64,000 bases of DNA from Saccharum officinarum (Eukaryota; Streptophyta; Magnoliopsida; Poales; Poaceae): assembly GCA_020631735.1 (NCBI GenBank), contig CM036158.1, positions 77,541,172-77,605,171 of the forward strand. Direction: 5' to 3'. Shown here piece after piece: positions 20,973-31,394 of the stretch (positions are counted from its first letter, which is position 1; the number at the start of each line of letters is the position of its first letter). The notes beneath the pieces are model-generated. The model did not search any database. It was not told the origin of the DNA and saw nothing but the letters and a program-made list of their open reading frames with translations. The translations under genes and the position numbers were made by a program.

Positions 20973-23051
20973 ATGGCTCAATTAAGCTTGCACATCAACA
21001 ACACCAAGAAGGCACCTCACTTTGATGGCACAAACTATGCATATTGGAAGGTTAAGATGACCGCACACCTAAAGTCAATCAATAGAGAAGTGTGGAAGGT
21101 CACCGAAACAAAATTTGAGGTTGCTAATCCGGAAGCACCTACACCGGTAGAAGAAAAGAAGCTCCAATGCAATGACATTGCCATTAGTGCTCTTCATGAG
21201 GCATTAGATGACAAGACCTTTGAGCAAGTAAAAAATATTGAAGTTGCTCATGATGCTTGGGCCAAGCTAGAAGAAACATTTGAGGGCACCGAAGGCACAA
21301 AGACCGCTAAAGCATATATCTTGCAAGAAAAATTTTCAAGCTTCAAGATGCAAGATAATGAGAGTGTACCGGAGATGTTTCATAGGTTGCAAGTCATTGT
21401 TAATGAGCTCAAGGCACTTGGTGAGGAGGTCAAGGACAATCAATTCTCTATGAAGTTCTTGAGAAGTCTACCTAAGAGATTTGATACATTGATCACCGTG
21501 CTAGTGAGGACTACATTGAAGGATTCAACTCCTCAACAAATATTCCAAGAAGTGATGACCGATGATTCATATAGAGAAGATGATGAGAAGGATGAGTTGG
21601 TCAAGAAGAAGAAGAAGGAAAATGAAAAGAAAGATGATGAAAAGAAGAAGAGTGTGGCATTCAAAGCCACCACATCCAAGGGCAAGTCCAAGATTGAATC
21701 ATCAAGTGATGAAGACTCAAGCTCTTGTGATAGTGATGACATTGATGAGAAGATGGCTCTCTTTGTCAAACAATTTGGCAAATTCATGAAGAAGAAGGGC
21801 TTTCGTGCAAGAAGGAGGAAGAACTCTTACAAGAAGAATGAGCATACCATGAGATGCTTTAGATGCCATAGCAAAGACCATCTCATTGCAAAGTGTCCTT
21901 ATGATAGTGATGATGAAGATGCTGTCAAGAAGGAGAGGAAGAAGCAAAAGAAGAAGCAAGAAAAGAAGAAGAGCTCTCATAAAAGGAAGAATGATTCTCA
22001 TGTTGCTACATGGGATAGTGATGATTCCTCAAGTGATGATGATGATGACTACAAGAGCAAGAAGAAGGGACATGCTAGCATTGCCATCCAAAAGAAGGTC
22101 TCCCTCTTCGACACTCCATCATGCTTCATGGCTAAGGCCGCTAAGGTATCATCCGATGATGAGAGTGATCATGATAATGCTAGTGATAGTGATAGTGATG
22201 AAGAGGAATTCACTAAAGATGAACTAATCACTATGCTAGAAGATTGCACTCAACATTATAAAGAATCTAGGAAGGAGTGCAAGGGCTTGCTTAAGGAAAA
22301 GAAAAACCTTATGCAAGAACTTGATGAGCATAGGGCATCTTATGAGAGTCTAAAGGTAGACCATAAGAAGCTCCAAAAGTCTCACACCAAGCTTGAAGAA
22401 GCTCATTCCTCTCTAGTTGAAAAATGTGAAAACATGCCAACTAATGTTGAGAAAGCTAAAACTTGCAACATAGGCATATCATGTGATATAATTGATGAAT
22501 CTTTTCTTAAGCCTATTGTTGTTGCTCCCACTAACCCTTCATGTAGCACATCTACATCATCCTCATCTAGTAGTGATGGTTTCACTTGTGACTCCACACT
22601 TATAGTTGAGAATCAAAATCTCAAGAAGGAGGTAAAAGAGCTCAATCACACATTAGCTAAGGCTTATGGTGGTGAGGACCGCTTGCTTATGTGCTTGGGT
22701 AGCCAAAGAGCTTTTCTCTACAAAGAGGGATTGGGCTATAACCCCAAGAAAGGCAAGGCCGCTTTTGCTCCTCACAAGACTCGTTTTGTGAAGAACAATG
22801 GTAGCTATTGCAAAAGTTGCAAACAAGTTGGTCACATAGAGCAACATTGCATGAACAAGAAATCAAATGCAAATGTATCCTCAATCAAGTTTAATTCTTT
22901 CTATATGCTTACCAAGGGTACAAATGGTGTTCATGCTAAGTTTATTGGTACACCATGGATGGGCTCAAAGAAGAAAGCCATTTGGGTACCAAAGAGCTTA
23001 GTCTCTAACCTTGGAGGACCCAAACAAGTTTGGGTACCTAAAAAGAATTGA
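20973..23051 (+). CDS. Copia-2 gag polyprotein
   Basis: 692 aa, starting at the first ATG 45 bp after the PBS. The N-terminal ~220 residues are the copia gag (UBN2/DUF4219-type) domain, with FDGTNYAYWKVKM, HDAWAKLEETFEG and LRSLPKRFDTLITVL. Lysine-rich and Ser/Asp-rich low-complexity tracts follow, then CCHC knuckle CFRCHSKDHLIAKC (~residue 295), a coiled coil (~440-500), a second knuckle CKSCKQVGHIEQHC (~residue 615) and the terminal phrase GGPKQVWVPKKN. It stops with TGA. Pol continues in the +1 frame after a TAG at 23062, so gag and pol are separated by stop codons, as in SIRE-type elements. Confidence 0.95.
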   Translation: MAQLSLHINNTKKAPHFDGTNYAYWKVKMTAHLKSINREVWKVTETKFEVANPEAPTPVEEKKLQCNDIAISALHEALDDKTFEQVKNIEVAHDAWAKLEETFEGTEGTKTAKAYILQEKFSSFKMQDNESVPEMFHRLQVIVNELKALGEEVKDNQFSMKFLRSLPKRFDTLITVLVRTTLKDSTPQQIFQEVMTDDSYREDDEKDELVKKKKKENEKKDDEKKKSVAFKATTSKGKSKIESSSDEDSSSCDSDDIDEKMALFVKQFGKFMKKKGFRARRRKNSYKKNEHTMRCFRCHSKDHLIAKCPYDSDDEDAVKKERKKQKKKQEKKKSSHKRKNDSHVATWDSDDSSSDDDDDYKSKKKGHASIAIQKKVSLFDTPSCFMAKAAKVSSDDESDHDNASDSDSDEEEFTKDELITMLEDCTQHYKESRKECKGLLKEKKNLMQELDEHRASYESLKVDHKKLQKSHTKLEEAHSSLVEKCENMPTNVEKAKTCNIGISCDIIDESFLKPIVVAPTNPSCSTSTSSSSSSDGFTCDSTLIVENQNLKKEVKELNHTLAKAYGGEDRLLMCLGSQRAFLYKEGLGYNPKKGKAAFAPHKTRFVKNNGSYCKSCKQVGHIEQHCMNKKSNANVSSIKFNSFYMLTKGTNGVHAKFIGTPWMGSKKKAIWVPKSLVSNLGGPKQVWVPKKN

Positions 23052-23094
23052 TCTTGTATTGTAGGTCAATTACAAAGCCGGAGGAAGGCATTGG

Positions 23095-26000
23095 GTGCTT
23101 GATAGTGGGTGCACTCAATATATGACCGGAGACTCTTGTATGTTCAATTCAATTGATACAAGTCAAAATGGTGGTTTTGATGCTATCACTTTTGGCAACA
23201 ACAAGAAAGGCAAGGTCAAGGGGCTTGGTAAAATTGCTATCACAAATGACATGAGCATATCTAATGTGTTGCTAGTTGAGAGCTTGGATTTCAATCTTTT
23301 ATCGGTGGCACAACTTTGTGATCTTGGTTTTAAGTGCATATTTGGTAGTGATGATGTTGAAGTCATAAGTGTTGATGGATCAAACTTGATATTCAAAGGA
23401 TTTAGACATGGTAGCTTATACTTGGTTGACTTCAATGATAGTGAGACACAATTAACATCATGCTTGTTTAGTAAATCTAGTATGGGTTGGTTATGGCATA
23501 GAAGGCTTGGTCATGTTGGAATGAAACAATTGAACAAACTTTTGAAGCATGACTTAGTTAGAGGCTTGAAGGATGTCACCTTTGAGAAGGATAAACCTTG
23601 TAGTGCTTGTCAAGCCGGCAAACAAGTTGGAAATACACATCCTAGTAAGAGTGAAATGAGCACATCAAAGGCATTTGAGTTATTGCACATGGACTTGTTT
23701 GGGCCAACAACGTACACTAGCATTGGTGGCAACAAGTATGGCTTTGTGATTGTGGATGACTACACTAGATACACTTGGGTGCTCTTTCTTTATGACAAGA
23801 GTGATGTTTATGATCTATTCAAGTCTTTTGTAAAAAGGGTGCAAAATGAGTTTGAGACTACCATCAAGAAGATTAGAAGTGACAACGGTAGTGAATTCAA
23901 GAACACAAGAATTGAAGATTTGTGTGATGATTATGGTATTGGGCATCAATTCTCACCAACATACACTCCTCAATCTAATGGTGTAGTTGAAAGGAAAAAT
24001 AGAACCTTGATTGATATGGCTAGATCAATGCTTAGTGAATACAATGTGAGTCATTCATTTTGGAGTGAAGCTATCAACACGGCTTGCTATTGTAGCAACC
24101 GTCTCTATTGCCATGGGAAGCTTGGGAAGACACCATATGAGCTATTGAATGGAAGAAAGCCCAACATTGCATACTTTAGAGTGTTTGGTTGCAAATGCTA
24201 TATTCTTAAGAAAGGCACTAGGTTGAGCAAGTTTGAAAAGAAATGTGATGAAGGGTTCTTGCTTGGTTATTCTACCACAAGCAAGGCATATAGAGTTTGG
24301 AATCTCACAAATGGCACCTTGGAAGAAGTTCATGATGTTGAGTTTGATGAAACCCAAGGGTCTCAAAATGAAGCTCAAAACCTTGATGATGTGAGAGGAG
24401 ATCAATTATCAAATGCAATGAAGAACATGGACATTGGTGATATAAGGCCGATGCAAGTTGATGATGATGATATTCATGTGATCAACCAAAGTGTGCAAAT
24501 TAATACAAATCAAGCAAGCTCTAGTGGTTCTCATAATGAAGTGCAAGTTCAAGGTCAAACAAGTGAAAGCAATCAACTCCCAATACTCCAACCTACTAGC
24601 ATTGCAAGAGATCATCCGTTGGACCAAATCATTGGTGGAATTCAAAGTGGTGTTCAAACTAGATCAAAATTAGCATCCTTTTGTGAGCATTACTCATTTG
24701 TCTCATTAGAAGAACCAAAGAAGATAGAAGATGCATTGAAGGATTCCGATTGGGTGAATGCCATGCATGAAGAACTAAACAACTTTGCTAGAAATCAAGT
24801 TTGGAAACTTGTTGAAAGGCCAAAGAAATACAATGTGATTGGTACTAAGTGGGTCTTTAGAAACAAGCAAGATCAAGATGGCATGGTTGTGAGAAACAAA
24901 GCAAGATTAGTAGCACAAGGATACACTCAAGTTGAGGGTCTTGACTTTGGAGAGACATATGCACCGGTTGCAAGATTGGAGGCAATTAGAATCTTATTAG
25001 CATATGCTTGTGCACACAACATCAAGCTCTATCAAATGGATGTCAAAAGTGCATTTCTCAATGGCTATATCAATGAAGAAGTTTATGTTGAGCAACCTCC
25101 CGGTTTTGAAGATAACAAGAGGCCTGACCTTGTTTACAAGCTAAAGAAGGCATTGTATGGTTTGAAGCAAGCACCTAGAGCATGGTATGAGAGATTGAGG
25201 GACTTTCTTCTCTCTAAAGGGTTCAAGATGGGAAAGGTTGACACCACTCTCTTCACCAAGAAGCTTGGAAATGACTTGTTTGTGTTGCAAATCTATGTGG
25301 ATGACATTATCTTTGGATCAACTAACCAAGACTTTTGTGAAGAGTTTGGAAATATGATGGCTAATGAGTTTGAGATGTCTATGATTGGAGAGCTTAGTTA
25401 CTTCCTTGGACTTCAAATCAAGCAAATGAAGAATGGCACTTTTGTAAGTCAAGGCAAGTACATCAAGGACATGATCAAGAAGTTTGGATTGCAAGATGCT
25501 AAGCCAATGAGCACACCAATGGGCTCTAATGATCAATTGGGTATTGATAATAGTGGAAATATGGTAGATCAAAAGCAATACCGGTCCATGATTGGAAGTT
25601 TGCTCTATGTCACCGCTTCTAGGCCGGATGTGATGTTTAGTGTATGCAAGTGTGCAAGATATCAAGCTTCACCTAGAGAAAGTCACTTGAAAGCAACCAA
25701 GAGGATATTGAGATATCTAAAGGGCACTCATGATGTTGGATTATGGTATCCCAAGGGGTCTAATTTTGAGTTGATTGGATATTCGGACTCCGACTATGGT
25801 GGATGCAAGATTGATAGAATGAGCACAAGTGGCACCTGTCAATTGCTTGGAAGGTCTCTTGTTTCATGGTCATCAAAGAAACAAAATAGTGTTGCACTAT
25901 CTACCGCCGAGGCCGAATACATTAGTGCCGGTAGTTGTTGTGCACAATTGCTTTGGATGAAGGCCACTTTGAATGACTTTGGAATTAAATTCAAGAATGT

Positions 26001-26247
26001 GCCTTTGTTTTGTGATAATGAAAGTGCTATCAAGATGACACAAAATCCGGTTCAACATTCAAGAACCAAGCACATTGACATAAGGCATCACTTCATAAGA
26101 GACCATCAACAAAAGGGTGATATTAGTATTGAGAGCATTGGCACCGAAGATCAACTAGCCGACATCTTTACAAAGCCACTTGATGAAAAGAAATTTTACA
26201 AGTTGAAAAATGAATTGAACATACTTGACTTCTCCAACTTGAAATGA
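23095..26247 (+). CDS. Copia-2 pol polyprotein (protease, integrase, RT, RNase H)
   Basis: Open frame of ~1050 codons, in fact open from the TAG at 23062-23064, so no ATG defines its start. Domains in order: aspartic protease ([13 protein letters not shown]); GAG-pre-integrase and zinc finger ([24 protein letters not shown]); integrase core ([51 protein letters not shown]); reverse transcriptase ([39 protein letters not shown], catalytic [10 protein letters not shown]); RNase H ([43 protein letters not shown]). PR-INT-RT-RH order defines Ty1/copia. No internal stop or frameshift is present. Expression past the gag stop would need readthrough or recoding. Confidence 0.96.
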   Translation: MLDSGCTQYMTGDSCMFNSIDTSQNGGFDAITFGNNKKGKVKGLGKIAITNDMSISNVLLVESLDFNLLSVAQLCDLGFKCIFGSDDVEVISVDGSNLIFKGFRHGSLYLVDFNDSETQLTSCLFSKSSMGWLWHRRLGHVGMKQLNKLLKHDLVRGLKDVTFEKDKPCSACQAGKQVGNTHPSKSEMSTSKAFELLHMDLFGPTTYTSIGGNKYGFVIVDDYTRYTWVLFLYDKSDVYDLFKSFVKRVQNEFETTIKKIRSDNGSEFKNTRIEDLCDDYGIGHQFSPTYTPQSNGVVERKNRTLIDMARSMLSEYNVSHSFWSEAINTACYCSNRLYCHGKLGKTPYELLNGRKPNIAYFRVFGCKCYILKKGTRLSKFEKKCDEGFLLGYSTTSKAYRVWNLTNGTLEEVHDVEFDETQGSQNEAQNLDDVRGDQLSNAMKNMDIGDIRPMQVDDDDIHVINQSVQINTNQASSSGSHNEVQVQGQTSESNQLPILQPTSIARDHPLDQIIGGIQSGVQTRSKLASFCEHYSFVSLEEPKKIEDALKDSDWVNAMHEELNNFARNQVWKLVERPKKYNVIGTKWVFRNKQDQDGMVVRNKARLVAQGYTQVEGLDFGETYAPVARLEAIRILLAYACAHNIKLYQMDVKSAFLNGYINEEVYVEQPPGFEDNKRPDLVYKLKKALYGLKQAPRAWYERLRDFLLSKGFKMGKVDTTLFTKKLGNDLFVLQIYVDDIIFGSTNQDFCEEFGNMMANEFEMSMIGELSYFLGLQIKQMKNGTFVSQGKYIKDMIKKFGLQDAKPMSTPMGSNDQLGIDNSGNMVDQKQYRSMIGSLLYVTASRPDVMFSVCKCARYQASPRESHLKATKRILRYLKGTHDVGLWYPKGSNFELIGYSDSDYGGCKIDRMSTSGTCQLLGRSLVSWSSKKQNSVALSTAEAEYISAGSCCAQLLWMKATLNDFGIKFKNVPLFCDNESAIKMTQNPVQHSRTKHIDIRHHFIRDHQQKGDISIESIGTEDQLADIFTKPLDEKKFYKLKNELNILDFSNLK

Positions 26248-27332
26248 GTGCACCCCCACATTCTTATATGACATGCCTCTCCTCCAACATAGCAAGGTAA
26301 AGTTGTTTGGCATATCATTCATACTTTGCTAAGGACATGTTTAGAACATATAGACATATTTGCATGACAAATAGGCTCATTCATGAAAATCAAATAATTT
26401 TGATGTATATATGGTACCACTATTGCTTCTATGTTTGATTGATCTAGTGGTAGCATATGACATGTTTGTGGGCTTGCAAACCTAGTGTTGAATCTAGAAA
26501 ATGAGCTCATGATGTGTAATTCAACATGGTCAAGATAACCCTTATACTTCATGAGGTGTGAAAAAGCTTGTCCTTGGATCAAACCAAATTACATATTCTA
26601 GGCAAGTGATCTAGATTAAACCATAATTTGGACTCCCTCATATTGATTGACTTATCTCTCACTAAAATTGACACCTTTTTGGTGATTGTTGACAAAGGGG
26701 GAGAGAAAAGTCACAAAGATAAAAGGTTAAGTTACTAAGGGGGAGAGAATAGTCAAAGGGGGAGAGAATAGTCAAAGGGGGAGAGAATAGTCACAAAGAG
26801 GTAGAAAGATATAGTAAGGGGGAGAAAAATTAAAATTGAGCACACAAGTAGGGGAGCAAGCTCATGAATTATTTGTTGCATTTGTATGTGCACTAACATG
26901 ATGATGTGTTGCATTGCAAATTTAATTTCGATATTCATGTTTGTATGGTGTATGCTAGAAATAGAACTTGAATGATGATTTGTTGAGAGTAGCTTTACAA
27001 GTGGTATCTAGACACCTTTTGCTTATAATGTTGATCTCACGGGGTACTTTAGTGTTTGTGATCTTTACAAGTGATATATTACAAGTGGTGTCTAGCTACA
27101 TCGATGCTAAGGGTGGTATATAAAAGCAACTCCGATTGGTATCACGCTTCAAAGGTCCATTCTATATACCTTAGCATCAATTTGATAGTAGTAACTCTCC
27201 CAAAATTCAAATCCATACATATGTGCATAATTGAACCAAACTTATGGAAGCACATATGTAGGGGGAGCTAATACTATCGAAATTGAAAATTGATTTCATT
27301 TCATATCTTTGTGATGGTTGTCATCAATTACC
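26248..27332 (+). other. Copia-2 post-pol region without an ORF
   Basis: About 1.1 kb between pol and the polypurine tract, where some SIRE relatives hold an env-like ORF. None is open here. It holds reiterated polypurine blocks (GGGGGAGAGAATAGTCAAAG, ~26695-26830) and three near-copies of the LTR-end/PBS junction (ACAAGTGGTATC at 26997, others near 27067 and 27081). Confidence 0.8.
26695..26830 (+). repeat. Reiterated polypurine blocks
   Basis: Five to six GGGGGAGA blocks, three of them inside a ~20-bp tandem unit, resembling the true polypurine tract at 27336-27346. Confidence 0.85.
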
Positions 27333-27335
27333 AAA

Positions 27336-27346
27336 AAGGGGGAGAT
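27336..27346 (+). promoter_or_regulatory. Polypurine tract of copia-2
   Basis: AAGGGGGAGAT-type purine run directly before the 3' LTR start TGAAAGCCC. Confidence 0.9.
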
Positions 27347-29130
27347 TGAAAGCCCAAGTTTGGTTTTGGTAATTAATGACACCAAGTTGCTAATGCCATG
27401 TGTTAAGTGTTTTGAGTTAGGCATAAGCAACACATGTGATGAAGGTGTATGTGGCAAGGTGTGGTGGCCACAAGATCACAAAGAAATGGTGCATGGACAT
27501 GAAATGACGATCATAGTGGAGATGCACATAATATGATGAACTTGATGATCAAGTGAAGTAGAAGGATCTAAGAGCGCAAGGCAAAGGTATAACTATAGGG
27601 TTTTCCTTTTGCCGGTCTAAGATGAGTAGAGAAGTGATTGACCGGATTTAGGATACATAGCCGACTATCAAGAGGGGCAATCACGGTTAGCTCGGGAATC
27701 AAGTGCCACTAGATCAATGTCTTGAGCATATGCATTAGGATCTAGTAAAGAGCTAACATAACGCCTTGGAAAATGAATGTGAAATGCTAACACACATGCA
27801 CATGGTGGTGTACACATGATGGTGTTAGCACATTTGCGAAGGCGGTGGAGTTTGAGCGGTAGAGAGGGGTTTGGATTCCTCTCTCCCTCCCGCCGAGCTT
27901 GCGAGGCGGGATTTGGCGCTGTTTGGAGAAGTGAAATGCCTATTTTCTATTGCGCCGGAAGTCGGAAAAGAAACGGAGGCGAATGGCGGTCACTGTGGTG
28001 ACCGGACGCTGCATCGGACGCGGTCACGGTTTGACCGGACGCGTCCGGTCAGTTCATCATGGCACGAGCGCTAGGGTCTGTGACCGGACGCGGGTCTGGC
28101 CTGGCCAGCGCGTCCGGTCAGTTCAACTGGGCGTAAGAGAGAAGCGCGCGACCGGCGCGTCCGGTCCTTCACGGGACCGGAGCGTCCGGTCCTTCACGGG
28201 ACCGGAGCGTCCGGTCACGCGTCCAGAAACACAGAGCAAAGCGGAGTGACGATCAGACGCGCGGCGCGTCCGGTCACGTACGATTGGACGCGTCCGGTCG
28301 TAGCTGGAGCTTACTGGAACGCGACCGGACGCTGGCACTGTCGCGTCCGGTCACTTGGTTGAGCGCGTCCGGTCAGGGCAACGGCTAGTTCTGACGCGCA
28401 CTGTTCACGTTTGTCGTGTAGTGACCGGACGCGTCCGGTCACCCTGACCGGAGCGTCCGGTCAGCGCGTTTTTGTTGCGTCGTCTGTAACGGCTAGTTGC
28501 GTACCCCTTCGTTATAAATAGACGTTGGACGGGGTTTGAGGGTAACTCTTGCACATTCTGAGATATAGAGACATACTTTGAGCTAGAGAACAACCCCTCC
28601 ACTCATCTCTTTGATTAGTTGCACATCTTGAGTGAGATTGAGTGAGATTCAAGTGCATTGCTTGAGAGTTGCATTCTAGAGGCACTTGATCTTCGAGTAG
28701 CTGCGGATTTCTTATTACTCTTCCGTGTTTCCCGACACGGTAGACGGCTTGGAGCAGCGGAGGTGATTGAGCTCACAATTGGAGATTGTTGGAGCCTTCA
28801 CCAAGTGTTGTAAGGGGTTCTTGATCCTTCCCCGCGGGAGTTCGCAAATTGGATACTCTAGTGGAGCTCGTGGCTTGGAGGATCTCCATCTTGTGTGCGG
28901 TTGTGCGGCGCCCGCCGAGGGCTCAACTCTTGATAGTTGATTAGCTCACGAACCGACAAGTGGGTGTATCGCCACAACGGGGAGTAGCTTGCCGGGAAGC
29001 AAGTGAACCTCGGGATAAATTCTTGTGTCATTCTCTTCCCGAGGATTTCTCTTGTATGATTGATTGATTGGTATTTCTCTTCTCTTCACGGCGGCTATTC
29101 ACCCCCCCTCTAGCCTATTTGGACCTTACA
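27347..29130 (+). repeat. 3' LTR of copia-2
   Basis: Matches 19155-20912 but is 26 bp longer: one extra 25-bp unit in the palindrome array (duplicated at 28161-28210) and one extra C near 29103. About seven substitutions are visible, all transitions, most of them CpG lost in this copy. TATAAATA is at 28513-28520. Confidence 0.95.
28000..28463 (+). repeat. Palindromic CpG array in the copia-2 3' LTR
   Basis: Same array as 19808-20246 with one additional 25-bp unit, which shows that the array changes by unit gain or loss. Confidence 0.9.
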
Positions 29131-29858
29131 GAGCTAGACTTGCATCATCAACCTCATCATCACTTGAGATATCATGAGCAATCTTTTCTTTGCTTCTCTT
29201 CTCGTGGCTAGCCTTGAATGCGAAATCTTTCTTCTTTGAGGATGAAGAGCCCTCTTAAGGAGTGATGTGCATGTACATCTCATGCGCATTGATCTTCCCT
29301 AATATTTGAGTTGGCGTAGCGGTGAAAATATCATCTTGATGAAGCACCGTCACAATATGCCCATATTTGTCAATGGGGAGGACACTCAAGATCTTTCTCA
29401 CAACATCGGATGGTTACATTGAGTGAGTCCAAGCCTATTGACCTCCTCTACAAGAACATTCAAGTGAGAATACATTTCATTAGCACTTTCATTAGGAAGC
29501 ATCTCAAATGAATTAAGCTTCTTCATCACAAGGTGATAGCGTTCCTCACGCTCACTTTTGGTTCCCTCATGGAGCGCATAAATGTTCGACCATAGTGCAT
29601 GCGTGTTTTTGTGGTTCTGCGGTTTAAAACGTCCTTGCAAAGGCCTCTAAAGATGGCGTTTCTAGCCTTTGCATTCCACTTCTCGTAGTGAACCTCATCA
29701 CCGACAAGGTTAGCGAGATCCTTAGGTTTTATGAAGCCTTGGGAGGAGGCTCTATACACTCCAACATCTATGGCCTTTAGGTACGCCTCCATGCGAATTT
29801 TCCAATAAGGAAAATCATCTCCCTCAAACATGGGAGGGGGTCCATCCTCGTGGGACAT
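29131..29858 (-). pseudogene. Copia-1 gag, N-terminal part
   Basis: Begins at ATG 29858 (MSHEDGPPPMFEGDDFPYWK), a Maximus/SIRE-type gag start ~40 bp after the PBS. It continues with DLANLVGDEVHYEKWNAKAR, then a frameshift near 29640 into ALHEGTKSEREERYHLVMKK and NESANEMYSHLNVLVEEVN. Another break near 29400 follows and it ends in a lysine/serine-rich linker (DDEVDDASLA) at the copia-2 insertion. The 3' part is at 17502-19154. Confidence 0.9.
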
Positions 29859-29896
29859 CTTGCTCTAGGCGGTTAAGCCTAATTCAAGGAGCACGA

Positions 29897-29909
29897 GGCT
29901 CTAATACCA
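29897..29909 (-). promoter_or_regulatory. Primer binding site of copia-1
   Basis: On the minus strand TGGTATTAGAGCC, two bases after the LTR end CTTTCA; one or two changes from the initiator tRNA-Met PBS. Confidence 0.9.
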
Positions 29910-30613
29910 ATTGAAAGGATATGCCCAAGAGGGGGTGAATTAGGCTAATTCTAAAATTCTTTCAATAATTAAGCTCTACACTTAGCTCATTTCACCCCTT
30001 GTGCCCAATAGTGATTCTATTGTTCTACCGCACAAAAATTTAGCACCCTAGCTAGGTTCCAATCTTACTCTAGCATGACAATTCTAGGAATGTAAAGACA
30101 AGAATTTAATTTCTTAAATATAAATGCTCAAAGTAAAGAGAGGACAGGAAAGCGGCGATGTTTTTTCGAGGTATCGGAGAGTCGCACTCCCCACTAGTCC
30201 TCGTTGGAGCACCCGCGCAAGGGTGTAGCTCCCCCTTGATCCACGCAAGGATCAAGTACTCTCTACGGGCTGATTCTTTGACACTCCGTCATGGTGAATC
30301 GCCCACAACCACTCACAAAGACTACTTGGGACATCCATAAGCTCCGTCGGATGATCACCAAGCTTCCAATCACCACCGAGCCATCTAGGTGATGGCGACC
30401 ACCAAGAGTAATAGTACAAACCCTCACTTGACCATGACAAGCCTAATGAGAAAGGTGGATGCACACTTGCTACTCCCTATGCACTAATGAGGTCCTTAAT
30501 CTTGGATTCTCAAATCTCAATCACCCCACTAGGCTCTTACACTTCCTTGCGCTCTAAAGGTGTTTCTTAGCTGAACAAATGAGCAGAGACCTCCCATGGA
30601 TGAGTGAGATAAG

Positions 30614-30621
30614 TATTTATA
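30614..30621 (-). promoter_or_regulatory. TATA box of the copia-1 LTR
   Basis: TATAAATA on the minus strand, 52 bp from the nearest unit of the palindrome array. Confidence 0.75.
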
Positions 30622-30673
30622 CCTCCTCATTCAAAACATAACAGTTGGTGGCCAACTTAGTAAAATTCGAGGT

Positions 30674-30935
30674 GACCGGACGCACCGGTCAGGGTGACCG
30701 GATGCTCCGGTCAGTAGTATACGTCACTGTGACAGAAGTAGTTGTTGATGCTGACCGGACTCTGTCCTGCGTTCGATCAACATCCACTGGACGCGTCCGG
30801 TCAGCAAAATCCCTCTGGATGCTCTCTGATGTTGACCAGACACTGGCACCCCAGCGTCTGGTCTAATGTCCGATCATTGTTTGACAACTCTGTCGATCAA
30901 ATGAACTGACCGGACTCTCCCAGCTGCGTCCGGTC
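30674..30935 (-). repeat. Palindromic CpG array in the copia-1 U3, sparser
   Basis: Six to eight degenerate units (GACCGGACGCACCGGTC, GACCGGATGCTCCGGTC, GACGCGTCCGGTC and others). Many CpGs have decayed to TpG or CpA, consistent with an older element. Confidence 0.85.
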
Positions 30936-31394
30936 ACAACCAAACCAGCTTTCAGTCAATCATTTGACCATCCATTCACTTCTAGGTCGAAATCCTTTGT
31001 GAATGAAGTTGACTCCGATTGATCTTTGGGCTATTCCTGAACTATCTAGTGCTAGTTTTGACAAGTGTGCATCACACCTAATCTATTAGACTTACCTAGG
31101 TCAAGCTACTAGTCCATACCCCCTTAATACTACGGCCAAAGAAAAAATAAAGTCCTAAACTACTCTGTCTCTTCAACATCAAACGATACTTAGAACTAGT
31201 CCGTCCTTAACCTTGTCGTCCATCCTTTAAAAACCAAAACAATTTTCATCGACAGGGGCATGAATACTATAATTGCCCAATCAATTTACATTACCATGAC
31301 CTAACTTAGTTTGCCTCTGCAAAACACATGTTAGTCATAGTAATCTCGTGTCGTCATTAATCACTGAAACCCAACTAGGGCCTAGATGCTTTCA

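Larger units (their letters stand above)
19155..29130 (+). mobile_element. Copia-2: complete, apparently autonomous Maximus/SIRE-type element
   Basis: 9976 bp with two near-identical LTRs (19155-20912 and 27347-29130), PBS, open gag (692 codons), open pol (~1050 codons), a 1.1-kb post-pol region, polypurine tract and a perfect 5-bp TSD. The LTRs differ by about seven substitutions, one 25-bp repeat unit and one C in a homopolymer. The element is therefore very recent and could still be mobile. Confidence 0.95.
17502..31394 (-). mobile_element. Copia-1: old Maximus/SIRE-type element, split by two younger insertions
   Basis: Visible parts are the 5' LTR (29912-31394), PBS (29897-29909), gag N-terminal part (29131-29858) and gag C-terminal part (17502-19154). 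Copia-2 occupies 19155-29130 inside gag with TSD GAGCT. The gypsy element cuts gag near its end at 17501/17502. Pol and the 3' LTR would lie left of the window. The translated flanks of copia-2 join across its TSD (…DDASLA, then PMVRKTAKMLKKLN), which proves the nesting. Confidence 0.9.
29912..31394 (-). repeat. 5' LTR of copia-1
   Basis: 1483 bp, bounded on the minus strand by TGAAAGCATCTAGG (31394) and CTTTCA (29912). It contains TATAAATA at 30621-30614 and a palindromic CpG array at 30674-30935, upstream of the TATA box in the direction of transcription. Confidence 0.92.

Noticed and set aside
21533..22001. Minus-strand ORFs of 84-94 codons opposite copia-2 gag
   Set aside because: Mirror images of lysine- and Asp/Ser-rich gag codons, typical antisense shadows.
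26248..27332. Possible env-like ORF after copia-2 pol
   Set aside because: No frame longer than ~85 codons and no signal peptide or transmembrane pattern in order.
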